Positions 9,030-16,696 of a stretch of 58,433 nt of DNA are shown piece after piece. The stretch covers positions 615,014 through 673,446 of the forward strand of contig PLWQ01000012.1 of assembly GCA_003165595.1 (NCBI GenBank), written 5' to 3'. The DNA is from Fibrobacterota bacterium (GTDB lineage Bacteria; Fibrobacterota; Chitinivibrionia; Chitinivibrionales; FEN-1185). Positions within the stretch are counted from its first letter, which is position 1. Each line of letters opens with the position of its first letter. Both the position numbers and the translations under genes were made by a program. Under the pieces are notes generated by a model. The model was not told the DNA's origin and did no database searches. It was given only the letters and a program-made list of their open reading frames with translations.

Positions 9030-9365
9030 TTATTCCAAAAGGGTCAGGATCTTATTGAGCGCTTCCCTCACCGTTGCAGGCGGAGCCTTGCATGCGAATT
9101 CCGCGCAGCGTTCCTTCCAATCAAGGCTCTTGACCTGATCGGACAATATCGCGCCGCCGACCTTCAAACCTTCCGGGATTTTTACCTCAAAGGGAAACCC
9201 TTTTTCCTTGCTCGTTATCGGACAAAGGATGACAAGGCCCACTTTGCTGTTGTAAGGTTGCGGTGACAGAACCAGGGCAGGACGGCGACCCGATTGTTCA
9301 TGTCCGGCCTGGGGGTTGAAATCTATCCAAATGAGATCGCCCCGGGCGGGGCAATACCCTATCAT
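9030..9365 (-). CDS. mazF: MazF/PemK-type endoribonuclease toxin
   Basis: The 111-residue protein opens with RGDLIWIDFNPQAGHEQSGRRPALVLSP, the MazF/PemK/ChpA signature in which the arginine and nearby residues form the RNA-cleavage site. The rest (LCPITSKEKGFPFEVKIP and QVKSLDWKERCAEF) also follows the family. MazF toxins cut mRNA at short sequences and are held inactive by MazE. The start codon overlaps the mazE stop (ATGA), so the two are translationally coupled. Specificity cannot be predicted. Confidence 0.93.
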   Translation of the reverse strand: MIGYCPARGDLIWIDFNPQAGHEQSGRRPALVLSPQPYNSKVGLVILCPITSKEKGFPFEVKIPEGLKVGGAILSDQVKSLDWKERCAEFACKAPPATVREALNKILTLLE

Positions 9366-9604
9366 ACAATCTCCCTGCCGATGGGTCTGCCCGTATCGAT
9401 TTCACCGTGAAGGTTCTTTTTTGTAACACCCTTAAGCAACTCGCGAAGCGAGTACTTTTTGGCAAGCAAAGGATTGATGACGATCTTTCCCTTGTCAACA
9501 GAAATATCTACCACGGCCTTGTCGGCGAGGTTGCTTTCCCGTGCAAAAGTCCTGGGTATCCGAAGCGCGAGACTGTTCCCCCACTTATGAATTGTCGTGT
9601 GCAT
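9362..9604 (-). CDS. mazE: MazE-type antitoxin (AbrB/SpoVT fold)
   Basis: The start at 9604 is supported by a strong GGGAGG ribosome site seven bases upstream; the longer open frame begins within the promoter region. The 80-residue protein begins MHTTIHKWGNSLALRIP, the looped-hinge DNA-binding motif of MazE. Its acidic, flexible C-terminal part would neutralise MazF. MazE normally represses its own operon, and a matching inverted repeat lies over the promoter. It is four-base overlapped with mazF. Confidence 0.92.
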   Translation of the reverse strand: MHTTIHKWGNSLALRIPRTFARESNLADKAVVDISVDKGKIVINPLLAKKYSLRELLKGVTKKNLHGEIDTGRPIGREIV

Positions 9605-9617
9605 AGATCCTCCCGGT

Positions 9618-9660
9618 TTGTATCTACAATGAATATACAATTGGATGAAGGGAAATGCAA
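9618..9660 (-). promoter_or_regulatory. mazEF promoter with overlapping inverted repeat
   Basis: Read on the minus strand, TTGCAT (9655-9660) and TATATT (9632-9637) are separated by 17 bases. An inverted repeat TTGTAT-N11-ATACAA (9618-9640) covers the -10 box and the predicted start of transcription. This is where a MazE or MazEF repressor would be expected to bind. The operator assignment is inference. Confidence 0.55.
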
Positions 9661-9732
9661 TTTTGTTTTGGGACGGATCGGGGGTGACCAGGATCGCCTA
9701 CAAAGAGCATTGTGGAAGCGACGGGCGCAGAA

Positions 9733-9897
9733 GAGATGGCTCTTGAGGATTTCGATAACGACAAACGTCTCAAAAATTGCCCCCGACATGGCTCCCTCGC
9801 GAAGGGTTGCGGACGAAGACCACCCCGTGAGAAAGGAACACAAGCCGGTATCGATGAAATACAGCTTGGGCGTTTTTACAAGCCGTTTTGTAATGTT
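9733..9897 (-). pseudogene. Fragment of a DUF4143 AAA ATPase
   Basis: Minus-strand translation of this stretch gives NITKRLVKTPKLYFIDTG, then a section ending GAIFETFVVIEILKSHL. This closely resembles the DUF4143 domain of COG1373-type ATPases, where RLVKTPKLYFxDTGL and GxxFExFVVxEIxK are hallmarks. The match covers only about 55 codons. The sequence on either side in the same frame does not continue the family, and the ATPase domain is missing, so it is a decayed remnant. Such ATPases are often found in mobile or toxin-antitoxin regions, as here between two toxin-antitoxin pairs. Confidence 0.65.
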
Positions 9898-10015
9898 GCC
9901 GTGAAACAAAGTTGCCGAGGCGGGGTCAAGGAAAATCTGGAATGATGACCGATTGCCCTCGTGGACAACGGCAAAGGCGCTAGGGGTCAAGGAGGCCGCG
10001 GCCACCGAGCGCAAT

Positions 10016-10309
10016 TTAACTCCGCTTAGCCGGGTGGTCTCTTAGGCCTTTGTAAACCTCGTATTCGTTGTTAATCCGCTCCTCAATAATTTTCTTAAGC
10101 CAGCTCTGGTATCCGCGCTGCCGATGAATGCGTGCAAATATCTTTGCGCGTTGTATCGTGCGGGAGCTCAGACGAATGGACGTCGGCTTGAGCCTTGGGG
10201 TTACTTCCACTCCAGTTCCCCAAGCCGCATCATCGAGCGCCTGATTTTCAACACGTGTATCGATCGCGTTTTCTTTTTCCGACACCTTTGCATTCTTAAC
10301 TTTTTTCAT
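10016..10309 (-). CDS. BrnA/CopG-like antitoxin, probable repressor
   Basis: The 97-residue protein has a charged N-terminal half and a C-terminal segment KPTSIRLSSRTIQRAKIFAR followed by an amphipathic helix rich in Lys and Glu. The order strand (TSIRLS) then two helices is that of ribbon-helix-helix CopG/BrnA DNA-binding proteins. It starts six bases after the BrnT-like gene, the toxin-first order typical of brnTA. It most likely neutralises the upstream toxin and represses the shared promoter. The family call rests on pattern and context rather than strong identity. Confidence 0.65.
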   Translation of the reverse strand: MKKVKNAKVSEKENAIDTRVENQALDDAAWGTGVEVTPRLKPTSIRLSSRTIQRAKIFARIHRQRGYQSWLKKIIEERINNEYEVYKGLRDHPAKRS

Positions 10310-10315
10310 AAACCG

Positions 10316-10567
10316 TTAAACCTCCCAGCCTGTAATAATACGAACAACGTTGTTTCTTTTCAGCTGAAAAATGATACACAATCTCCTGCCTTCATCGGAT
10401 ATGCCAATAAGCTTGAACCGATTTTTGTAGCTCTTGTTCCGCCTGATTGCAAATCCGTTTTGAAAACACTGAACCGCCTCATCGATGGTGACGCGATGCA
10501 AATGGAGCTTGTCCCGATCATAATCATACTCATACCCTCTGGGAAAAAAAGTACTCCAGTTTGGCAT
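10316..10567 (-). CDS. BrnT-like ribonuclease toxin
   Basis: The 83-residue protein follows the BrnT layout: YDYDRDKLHLHRVTIDEAVQCF matches the family opening FxWDxxKxxxNxxKHGVSFEEA, RFKLIGISDEGRRLCIIFQL matches RFxxIGxSxxGRxLxVVxT, and RIITGWEV ends the beta sheet. BrnT is a RelE-fold ribonuclease toxin. The classic KHG segment is changed to LHR here, so activity is not certain. The ATG lies only six bases after a TATAAT box, so the transcript would be leaderless. Confidence 0.7.
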   Translation of the reverse strand: MPNWSTFFPRGYEYDYDRDKLHLHRVTIDEAVQCFQNGFAIRRNKSYKNRFKLIGISDEGRRLCIIFQLKRNNVVRIITGWEV

Positions 10568-10573
10568 GGTTCA

Positions 10574-10637
10574 ATTATACTTTTTGTAGCTACATTGAGG
10601 CAAGAATTTCTTTTGCTTGTGGTTTATTGTAGCTACG
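10574..10637 (-). promoter_or_regulatory. BrnT-like operon promoter with paired TGTAGCTAC operators
   Basis: On the minus strand, TTGCCT (10598-10603) and TATAAT (10574-10579) are 18 bases apart. The perfect palindrome TGTAGCTACA (10585-10594) lies between them. A second copy, TGTAGCTACG, lies 43 bases upstream (10628-10637). Repeated palindromes over a toxin-antitoxin promoter are the expected form of an autorepressor site. Repressor binding is inferred. Confidence 0.55.
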
Positions 10638-10679
10638 AATGCGGATCGCGATGTTGTTGTACGACCGGTTTGGGATTTG

Positions 10680-10787
10680 TCAGGTTTTGTAAGGCATCAA
10701 CGCGCTTCCAGAAATCCACTGAGATGTCTTCGCGCAGGCCAGGAGAAGGGCGTCGCAGGCGGCGGCGAAAAGACTCGGCTTTCCCAT
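10680..10787 (-). CDS. Possible 35-residue lipopeptide or gene remnant
   Basis: Just after the kelch lipoprotein gene (20 bases away, same strand) is an ATG preceded by a good GAGGAG ribosome site. The 35-residue product has a basic start, a hydrophobic stretch and a lipobox-like LLAC. An aspartate in the hydrophobic part and the abrupt end argue that it may instead be the start of a decayed third lipoprotein gene. No family was recognised. Confidence 0.3.
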   Translation of the reverse strand: MGKPSLFAAACDALLLACAKTSQWISGSALMPYKT

Positions 10788-10807
10788 TTTGGACTCCTCA
10801 AAGTTAT

Positions 10808-13267
10808 TTATTGGGGACTGAAACCGGAATACCAAACATCCGAATCTAGCGAAAGCCCGCTGCTTCCGGCTATTACCCACATCTTGTTGTCGAAAACAAG
10901 GCTGGAATGACCTCCGCGAGGAGAAAAGCCGGCAATGGCTGCAGCCTGAATCCAAGTGATGCCATCTGTTGAATACCAGACATCGCTGCTATTAACAGAT
11001 TTAGTATCCCACCCTGCGATTACCCACATCTTGTTGTCGAATACAATACTGGAATGGCCGCTGCGCGGAGAAAATCCGGCTTTGCCGATTGCCTGAGTCC
11101 ATGTCACTCCATCGGTCGAACTCCAAACATCATTCAATAGATTCCCGGAATTATCTTCCCCAGCAATTACCCACATCCTGCCGCCAAACGCAACACTGGA
11201 ATGGCCAAGGCGGGGTGAGAAATCGGCATTCGCAGTTGTCTGGACCCATGTGACGCCATCTGTTGAATACCAGACATCGCTATAACTTGTGTCGATTGTC
11301 CCATGAAAGCCGCCAATTATCCACATTCTGTTGTCGAATACAACACTCGAATGATAACTGCGTCGAGAGAATTGAGCGGCGGAGGTTGATTGGGTCCAAA
11401 TGCTACCATTTGAAGAATACCAAACGTCATTCAAAGAAGGATTCCCAGCCCCCATGCTACCACCGACCACCCACATCTTGTTGTCGAATACAATACTGGA
11501 ATGGCCGCTGCGCGGAGAAAATCCGGCTTTGCCGGTTTCCTGAGTCCATGTGACGCCATCGGCCGAACTCCAAACATCCGACTGCACACTATAACCGGTA
11601 AACGATGGGCTCCCGGCGATTACCCACATCTTGTTGTTGAACACGGCAGAAGAATGTCCGTAGCGTATGCCGAACTCTGCCGAATTCGTTGCCAACTTAA
11701 ACATGCTTACCACAGTTTTCACCGTATCCAAGACCACATTCCCATCATCATCCGTCACTCTCACCACGCAAGTATGACCCGTATCCGGCGTTCCCGGCGC
11801 AACCACAGCGGTATCAATCACGGAATCAACCCTGGCACCTGCCAAAAATTGTCCTATATTCCCCACATCCCACTCGACCTTGACAATCTTGCCATATTTT
11901 CTTGTCGCGGTGAAATGGACATGAAACGTATCGTTGACAGCAATAGTGTCCGGGGAATAAATCATCTTCACAACCGGCGCATCCTTCACAATCTCTATCC
12001 TCGCCGTGTCCTTCCACGCCGTCCCTGCCATGTCCGTCACTACGCACTCAAACCCTTTTTCCCCAAGGCTATTCCACAAATACACCAGCGAATCATTAGC
12101 CGCTTTCTTCGTCGAATCCAACGTAACGGTCCGCACCGTCTTTCCCGTAACGATATCGTTCCAAACCAGGGATTTCAGTTGTCGCGTCGGATTGCTGAGC
12201 TTCACGTTGCACCGGACCGAGTCATTGATTGACGCGCTATCCGTAAAGAACTGCTTGGCGAGATGAAAGAACGTGAACGCGAATGACGTCTTTACCTTCC
12301 CTGGCGAAGCAGCGACAATATTGACGTTTCCATACGTCGCGCCTCGCACGCTCGAACTGTTCTCTACACACACCCGATACTTGAAGTGATAATCGTTCGT
12401 ATCAGTGAATGAGAATTGCGTGGAATCCAAGCTTCGCTTGTAAACACTGTCTGCAAAGAACGTATCACTCCGCGCCGCGATCGGATTTGCCGACAAAACT
12501 ATCGAATCATACCCATCCCTGAATATCAGATAATCCTGAAAGTCCCGGTAAGAAGCCTTGTTCCATGACAGATGAACGACCCCGTTGACCGTATCATACG
12601 TCGCCGTCAATCCAGTGACCACCGGAATGCCGGTGTACAGCAGCCACAACGTATCGCCCAGCGTGTCTTTCTTCTGGCCAGCCGTTTGGATCGTCACGTA
12701 TGTCGGCGTGTAATCGGCCAGCGTGGTCACGAGCCGCAGGTTGTAGCTCCCCTTTGCAACAGGCGCAAGCGTGAACCTTCCGTTTATGTCGACATTGGAA
12801 TAAAGATCGGTGCCGAGCACTTGCACAGTCGCGGTGCGCGGATCGTGGTTCGGCTGAAGTCCGACTATGCCGGTGATTGAGCCCGGCTTCTCGAGCGTAT
12901 CCGGCCTGACAAGCACCGTGTCCGCCAATACCAGTATGGAGTCCTGGTATGCGATAAGGGAATCGTTTATTGCGAGTACCTTGGATGTGCCTCTGGCCGA
13001 ATAGGCAAACAAGTTGTACGTTCCTTTGGCCAGGGCCTTGGTGGAATAGCGGCCGCGCGCATCGGTCGTTGTCTGATAGGCAATGGTTCGTGTCGAATCC
13101 GTTGCCACGAAAAACCGGACCACTGCGCCGACAGCCGGCGTGTTGTCGGGATTGTAAATCATCGCCGTATCCGTTTCGCTTGCCGTGCCGGAGGTCTGGA
13201 CAGGTGTCTTCGTGCAAACCAGAAACATAGCTGCGCAAACGGCGGCTATCATCCATGATTTATTCAT
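10808..13267 (-). CDS. Kelch-repeat surface lipoprotein paired with a TIGR02147 regulator
   Basis: The 819-residue protein begins with a signal sequence and Cys18 in a non-canonical lipobox (FLVC). Next come two carboxypeptidase-regulatory-like beta domains (about 33-115 and 130-215), a fibronectin-like section (about 219-330), Ig/PKD-like sections (to about 525) and six kelch-type repeats. Each repeat has GHSS-VFDNKMWVIAG and DVWYSTDGVTW motifs, predicting a six-blade beta-propeller. All predicted domains are extracellular binding folds; no catalytic motif is seen. The N-terminal 330 residues are clearly related to the lipoproteins at 26671 and 32452. The ATG lies nine bases after the stop of the TIGR02147 gene, and the ribosome site (TAGGAG) includes that stop codon. 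Ligand and cellular role are unknown. Confidence 0.85.
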   Translation of the reverse strand: MNKSWMIAAVCAAMFLVCTKTPVQTSGTASETDTAMIYNPDNTPAVGAVVRFFVATDSTRTIAYQTTTDARGRYSTKALAKGTYNLFAYSARGTSKVLAINDSLIAYQDSILVLADTVLVRPDTLEKPGSITGIVGLQPNHDPRTATVQVLGTDLYSNVDINGRFTLAPVAKGSYNLRLVTTLADYTPTYVTIQTAGQKKDTLGDTLWLLYTGIPVVTGLTATYDTVNGVVHLSWNKASYRDFQDYLIFRDGYDSIVLSANPIAARSDTFFADSVYKRSLDSTQFSFTDTNDYHFKYRVCVENSSSVRGATYGNVNIVAASPGKVKTSFAFTFFHLAKQFFTDSASINDSVRCNVKLSNPTRQLKSLVWNDIVTGKTVRTVTLDSTKKAANDSLVYLWNSLGEKGFECVVTDMAGTAWKDTARIEIVKDAPVVKMIYSPDTIAVNDTFHVHFTATRKYGKIVKVEWDVGNIGQFLAGARVDSVIDTAVVAPGTPDTGHTCVVRVTDDDGNVVLDTVKTVVSMFKLATNSAEFGIRYGHSSAVFNNKMWVIAGSPSFTGYSVQSDVWSSADGVTWTQETGKAGFSPRSGHSSIVFDNKMWVVGGSMGAGNPSLNDVWYSSNGSIWTQSTSAAQFSRRSYHSSVVFDNRMWIIGGFHGTIDTSYSDVWYSTDGVTWVQTTANADFSPRLGHSSVAFGGRMWVIAGEDNSGNLLNDVWSSTDGVTWTQAIGKAGFSPRSGHSSIVFDNKMWVIAGWDTKSVNSSDVWYSTDGITWIQAAAIAGFSPRGGHSSLVFDNKMWVIAGSSGLSLDSDVWYSGFSPQ
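11023..11534 (-). repeat. 65-base exact repeat within the kelch coding region
   Basis: The bases 11023-11087 and 11470-11534 are identical, 447 bases apart, which is exactly three kelch blades. Other blades are more diverged, so this pair reflects recent duplication or gene conversion between blades. Confidence 0.85.
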
Positions 13268-13276
13268 TTTTTGCTC

Positions 13277-14107
13277 CTATTTCGACATTGGAAACAGATT
13301 CAGGTTCAGGTGAAAAACCCTTGATGCGGGCTTTTCGTCCTTGTGGACAATGGACCGGATCTCCGACTTGAACTGTTCCATGCGCTGGACTATGCGGCAG
13401 CGCGCCTCGTCCGAAAGGCTGAGCGTAAGCGTTATGGTCCGCTGCCCCAGCTCTTCTTCCGACGCAAGCACGGTCTTGCCGTGTTCAAGGCATTTCATCT
13501 GGAATTGCTTTACAAGGGCGTCCTTGATAAAATCGCCGGTGATCACGACCTTGTCGGTAGGCTTCCAAAAACCACTGCTGTTCCGCGCTACCATTCCTGT
13601 TCGTTTGAGGAGATTCATTGAATCCCGCGACTGCTTAAGCGTAATTGCGGGGTGCAGCCTGGAAGCCAGCGCCTTGTAGTCGTCCCTGAAGTCCATGATG
13701 TCCAGGAGCGCCCGGATTGCGGCATGATGCCATTCTTTGTAGTACTCGTAGGCGCCTCTGTCGACCACCCTGTGCGGCGTACTGTTGAGCCGCACGAGCT
13801 GGTCAAAGAAGAATTCTTTTTCATGCGGGCTCTTTGTCTGGTTGTAATTCACCAGCGCCCGGAAGTACTTGGCCTCGTCCGGCTTGAGTTCGAGGAGTTC
13901 GATGAACCGGTCGACAAAGGTCGACGTAATAACGGCCCTGTCCTTGATGACGTTGTTGAAGTAGCTTTTTGAATTGGTCTGGCCGAGCCGGTGGCATATG
14001 TAGGAATGGGAAAAGGCAGGGTCCCGGGATTTTCTCCCGGCGTAGTAGTCTACCAGGTATTTCTTGAAGTCTATATACTCGAAAACGACGGGCAATTGGG
14101 TTTTCAT
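13277..14107 (-). CDS. TIGR02147/DUF4423 family regulator (copy 1)
   Basis: The 276-residue protein belongs to the TIGR02147 family, known as a large paralogous set in Fibrobacter. It begins with FEYIDFKKYLVDYYAGRK, followed by a helix-turn-helix-like region (about 30-85) and the DUF4423 helical region to the end, with family words such as YEYYKEWHHAAIRALLDI. The C-terminus RVFHLNLNLFPMSK matches the ends of the copies at 25829 and 31618. A role as DNA-binding regulator of the adjacent lipoprotein gene is inferred from the fold and the invariant gene pairing. No ribosome site precedes the ATG; a -10-like box lies seven bases upstream, so the message may be leaderless. Confidence 0.88.
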   Translation of the reverse strand: MKTQLPVVFEYIDFKKYLVDYYAGRKSRDPAFSHSYICHRLGQTNSKSYFNNVIKDRAVITSTFVDRFIELLELKPDEAKYFRALVNYNQTKSPHEKEFFFDQLVRLNSTPHRVVDRGAYEYYKEWHHAAIRALLDIMDFRDDYKALASRLHPAITLKQSRDSMNLLKRTGMVARNSSGFWKPTDKVVITGDFIKDALVKQFQMKCLEHGKTVLASEEELGQRTITLTLSLSDEARCRIVQRMEQFKSEIRSIVHKDEKPASRVFHLNLNLFPMSK

Positions 14108-14114
14108 ACAGTTA

Positions 14115-14143
14115 ATAATACAAAATCAACAGCAGAATAGCAA
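14115..14143 (-). promoter_or_regulatory. Possible promoter for regulator-lipoprotein pair 1
   Basis: On the minus strand, TTGCTA (14138-14143) and TATTAT (14115-14120) are 17 bases apart. The -10 box ends only seven bases before the ATG of the TIGR02147 gene, predicting a leaderless transcript and explaining why no ribosome site is seen. Confidence 0.45.
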
Positions 14144-14200
14144 CCGGCAGCGTACTGTTTTTTATAGGACGGTGTCTGAGGGGCAGATCCGACGAAGACG

Positions 14201-14228
14201 CCGGCGGAAACAGCTTTGTTCCCGCCGG
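14201..14228 (-). terminator. Hairpin downstream of the SLOG-fold gene
   Basis: A 12-base-pair stem (one G-T pair) with an AAGC loop lies 33 bases after the stop codon of the gene at 14261-14815. The following bases contain only a weak run of T, so termination is possible rather than certain. Confidence 0.4.
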
Positions 14229-14260
14229 TCCACTTGCCGGAAGCCAATGGCGGGCTTTCG

Positions 14261-14815
14261 CTACACCGCGCCGAACGACCGTTCGAAAAGATCCTCGATG
14301 GCCTGCTTGCTCTCCTTTGTCAGTTCCCGCGTACCGAAGCCGCAGAAGGTGGCTTCAACGATCACGGGCTCGTCCTTGACCCACTGGCCGCGCCGCCAGG
14401 TGTACCAGGCGTGCCTGGCCTTATCGAATACGTGAACCGTGCGGTTGAAGAATTTCCCGAGTTCCACTCCCCAGCCGGTCCCGCCCTTCACCGTGTCGTC
14501 GTCCTGGATGGTGCCTACGGCAAAAACCTGCGATCCCTTGCTTACCATATGAAACGAGGCCTGACACACGCGGCGGATGAGTTCGGCCTTGTGGTAGCTC
14601 CGGCGCATATGCAGGGAAACAATGTCCATGCTCACGTCGCCGTGTTTGAGCTGCTCGGTCGTGAGCATTACCACGTTTCTGGCGCGTTTGATAAAGTGGC
14701 CCTTGAATGAAAAAACGACTTCCTTGACGCCCCAGCGCTCGGCGCATTCGCCGAAGAACGATTCCGCGCCGACATGACCGCCGCTGTACAGAGTGCAATT
14801 GCCTGCTTTGAGCAT
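14261..14815 (-). CDS. SLOG-fold (YpsA-related) nucleotide-binding protein
   Basis: The 184-residue protein resembles the SLOG superfamily, Rossmann-like proteins that bind nucleotide-derived ligands. Visible signatures are LYSGGHVGAESFFGECAERW near the N-terminus, KGGTGWGVELGKFFNRTVHVFD in the middle (the glycine-rich phosphate-binding turn) and FCGFGTRELTKESKQAIEDL near the C-terminus. No signal or membrane segment is present, so it is cytosolic. Related proteins occur in mobile and defence contexts and as housekeeping proteins; nothing here decides between these. A GGAAAGG ribosome site precedes the ATG. It stands alone between the TIGR02147 gene and the glycosyltransferase gene. Confidence 0.65.
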   Translation of the reverse strand: MLKAGNCTLYSGGHVGAESFFGECAERWGVKEVVFSFKGHFIKRARNVVMLTTEQLKHGDVSMDIVSLHMRRSYHKAELIRRVCQASFHMVSKGSQVFAVGTIQDDDTVKGGTGWGVELGKFFNRTVHVFDKARHAWYTWRRGQWVKDEPVIVEATFCGFGTRELTKESKQAIEDLFERSFGAV

Positions 14816-15018
14816 GGTGCATTCCTTTCCGATTCGGGATTAGTATGTCGTCACAACTTTATTGTCCGGCGAAAACGAAGGGCCTTGATTGATCCGACAG
14901 GCAGTGAAGGCAGAGGAACTGCGTTTGGCCGGGCTCAAATATAGCACATGCATGAGGTAAAGCGGGCGATGAATGTGATACAAAAGCCGCCCGCGCTTCC
15001 TCAGCCGTGAACCGGCTG

Positions 15019-16659
15019 CTACTTTGCATTCCTCACAAAATAGACAAAACCATACTCCGCCTTGAGCTCCCGCAGTTGCGGAAGCTTCCTGTACCGCGGC
15101 GCCTTGTCTATCCTGCATACGAAATACGCCGGTTTGTCTATGGGGCCGTTCAGCAGCCAGTCCTCATCGTAGTCCAAGGGATTTCCGCCCGGCTTCTTTT
15201 CAAAGTAGAAGAGATCAGCATACGTCTTGAACAGGGATCGAGCGTATAGGTTCTTGCCACGCAGGCTTTGATAGAAACTGATGGGGCCGGCGTCGGTGTA
15301 GTATTCCATTCTCGGCACGAATGCGATCATGGCGATCTGCAGGCACAGCGCGGTTGACACAATAAGCGTTGCAAACCCCGCAGCAAAGCGCTTGCGGGAC
15401 AGCAGCACAGCCGACGCGATCAGCGCCGCGCCGTACACCCCGCCGATGAGCATTTCCGCGTAGTGCCAGCGGCCGGGGTACGTGAGGCAGTCTCGCGCGA
15501 AAGGGTCGTGCACCAGCGGAATGAGCCAAGCGGTGTGCATCATGACAAGCGGGAAAGCCGCGATGGCTGCGGCAACCAGGACGCCGAATGCCACCAGCGA
15601 CACCGTGAGCCACCGGTTCCAGGCAAGCCTGCCGCTCATCACCGCGTGCATGTGATAAGCTGCCAGGAATGTTATGGGAAAATAGCACAGCGAGGAATAC
15701 AGGACCGTTTTCGTCTTTACTATGGAAAAGAGCACAAGCACCACCCAGAACAGCACCACCATCCACCGGCCGAACCGCTTCCGGTCCTCCGTATCGCCCC
15801 TGCTTGGAACGAAGGACCGTATCGCCATGAACGAGGCCGGGAAGCACCCGAACAGGAGCACGACGAAATGGAACCAGAACGGCCGGCCGTGGCCCGCTTC
15901 GCCGGAGGAAAACAGCTTCACTTGATATTTGAGGAATTCGGTGACAAACCACGGGCCGTGCGCCAGCGTTTCCACACCGTACCAGGAAAACGCCACGGCA
16001 GTGCCCGCGGCCACAGCAACGGCAACGCCCTTTATTGACAAATACGTCTTGAACCGGCCCAGCGCCCAGTACACGAGCGCGCACAGCACAGGCACAAGAA
16101 TCCCGACCGGCCCCTTGGTGAGCGTGGCGAGGCCGAGAAACGCCCCCCCGATCGCGAGCATGCCCGGCCGCGCGCTCCCGCCGCTGGTCTTTTCGCCGCG
16201 GAAGACAAAGTAAATGCCCAGAAATATGAACAGGTTGAACACCGGGTCGATAATGCCGGACTTGAAAAACAGATGCGGCAAAAACGATCCGAGAAACGCG
16301 CCGGCCCACAGGAGGCCGAACCGCCTGTCAAAGACCCGCCGTCCTATTCTGTACACAACCAGCAGTGTGATGATGCCGCACAGCGCGTCGACAAACCGCG
16401 CCGCAAATTCGTTGACACCCAGCAGCGACATGGACACCGCCTGCAGCCAGAAAAACAGCGGCGGTTTTTCCCAGAACGGCTGAAAGTTGATCTGCACCTG
16501 CAGAAAATTGTGCGAAACGAGCATTTCGCGCGCCGCTTCGGCAAAGTTGATTTCGTCCCAATCAAATAAGTGGGCAGCGCCGAGAAAGGGGAGAAAGAAG
16601 CAAATGCCCGTTGCGATGACGAGGAGCTGGAGCAGCAGTTCTTTTCTGGATTCGTTCAC
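15019..16659 (-). CDS. ArnT/PMT-like family 39 membrane glycosyltransferase
   Basis: From a GTG start at 16659 (AAGGAT ribosome site ten bases upstream) the product has 546 residues. The frame remains open upstream, but that DNA is part of a repeat element. After the first membrane helix comes FDWDEINFAEAAREML, the acidic loop that carries the catalytic aspartate in ArnT and protein mannosyltransferases. The next loop, FWEKPPLFFWLQA, is also family-typical. About ten further membrane helices follow, then a periplasmic C-terminal domain. Such enzymes move a sugar from a polyprenyl-phosphate donor to lipid A, protein or another acceptor on the periplasmic face. Donor and acceptor are unknown. 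The DPM1-like enzyme at 8249 could make a donor. Confidence 0.87.
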   Translation of the reverse strand: MNESRKELLLQLLVIATGICFFLPFLGAAHLFDWDEINFAEAAREMLVSHNFLQVQINFQPFWEKPPLFFWLQAVSMSLLGVNEFAARFVDALCGIITLLVVYRIGRRVFDRRFGLLWAGAFLGSFLPHLFFKSGIIDPVFNLFIFLGIYFVFRGEKTSGGSARPGMLAIGGAFLGLATLTKGPVGILVPVLCALVYWALGRFKTYLSIKGVAVAVAAGTAVAFSWYGVETLAHGPWFVTEFLKYQVKLFSSGEAGHGRPFWFHFVVLLFGCFPASFMAIRSFVPSRGDTEDRKRFGRWMVVLFWVVLVLFSIVKTKTVLYSSLCYFPITFLAAYHMHAVMSGRLAWNRWLTVSLVAFGVLVAAAIAAFPLVMMHTAWLIPLVHDPFARDCLTYPGRWHYAEMLIGGVYGAALIASAVLLSRKRFAAGFATLIVSTALCLQIAMIAFVPRMEYYTDAGPISFYQSLRGKNLYARSLFKTYADLFYFEKKPGGNPLDYDEDWLLNGPIDKPAYFVCRIDKAPRYRKLPQLRELKAEYGFVYFVRNAK

Positions 16660-16696
16660 TGATGATTCATCCTTAAAGCAAAAAGCCAGGAGATTC

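Noticed and set aside
10830-11690. Regular repeats at about 150 bases, considered as a CRISPR or satellite array
   Set aside because: The repeats keep one open frame and encode kelch blades; there are no uniform short repeats with unique spacers.
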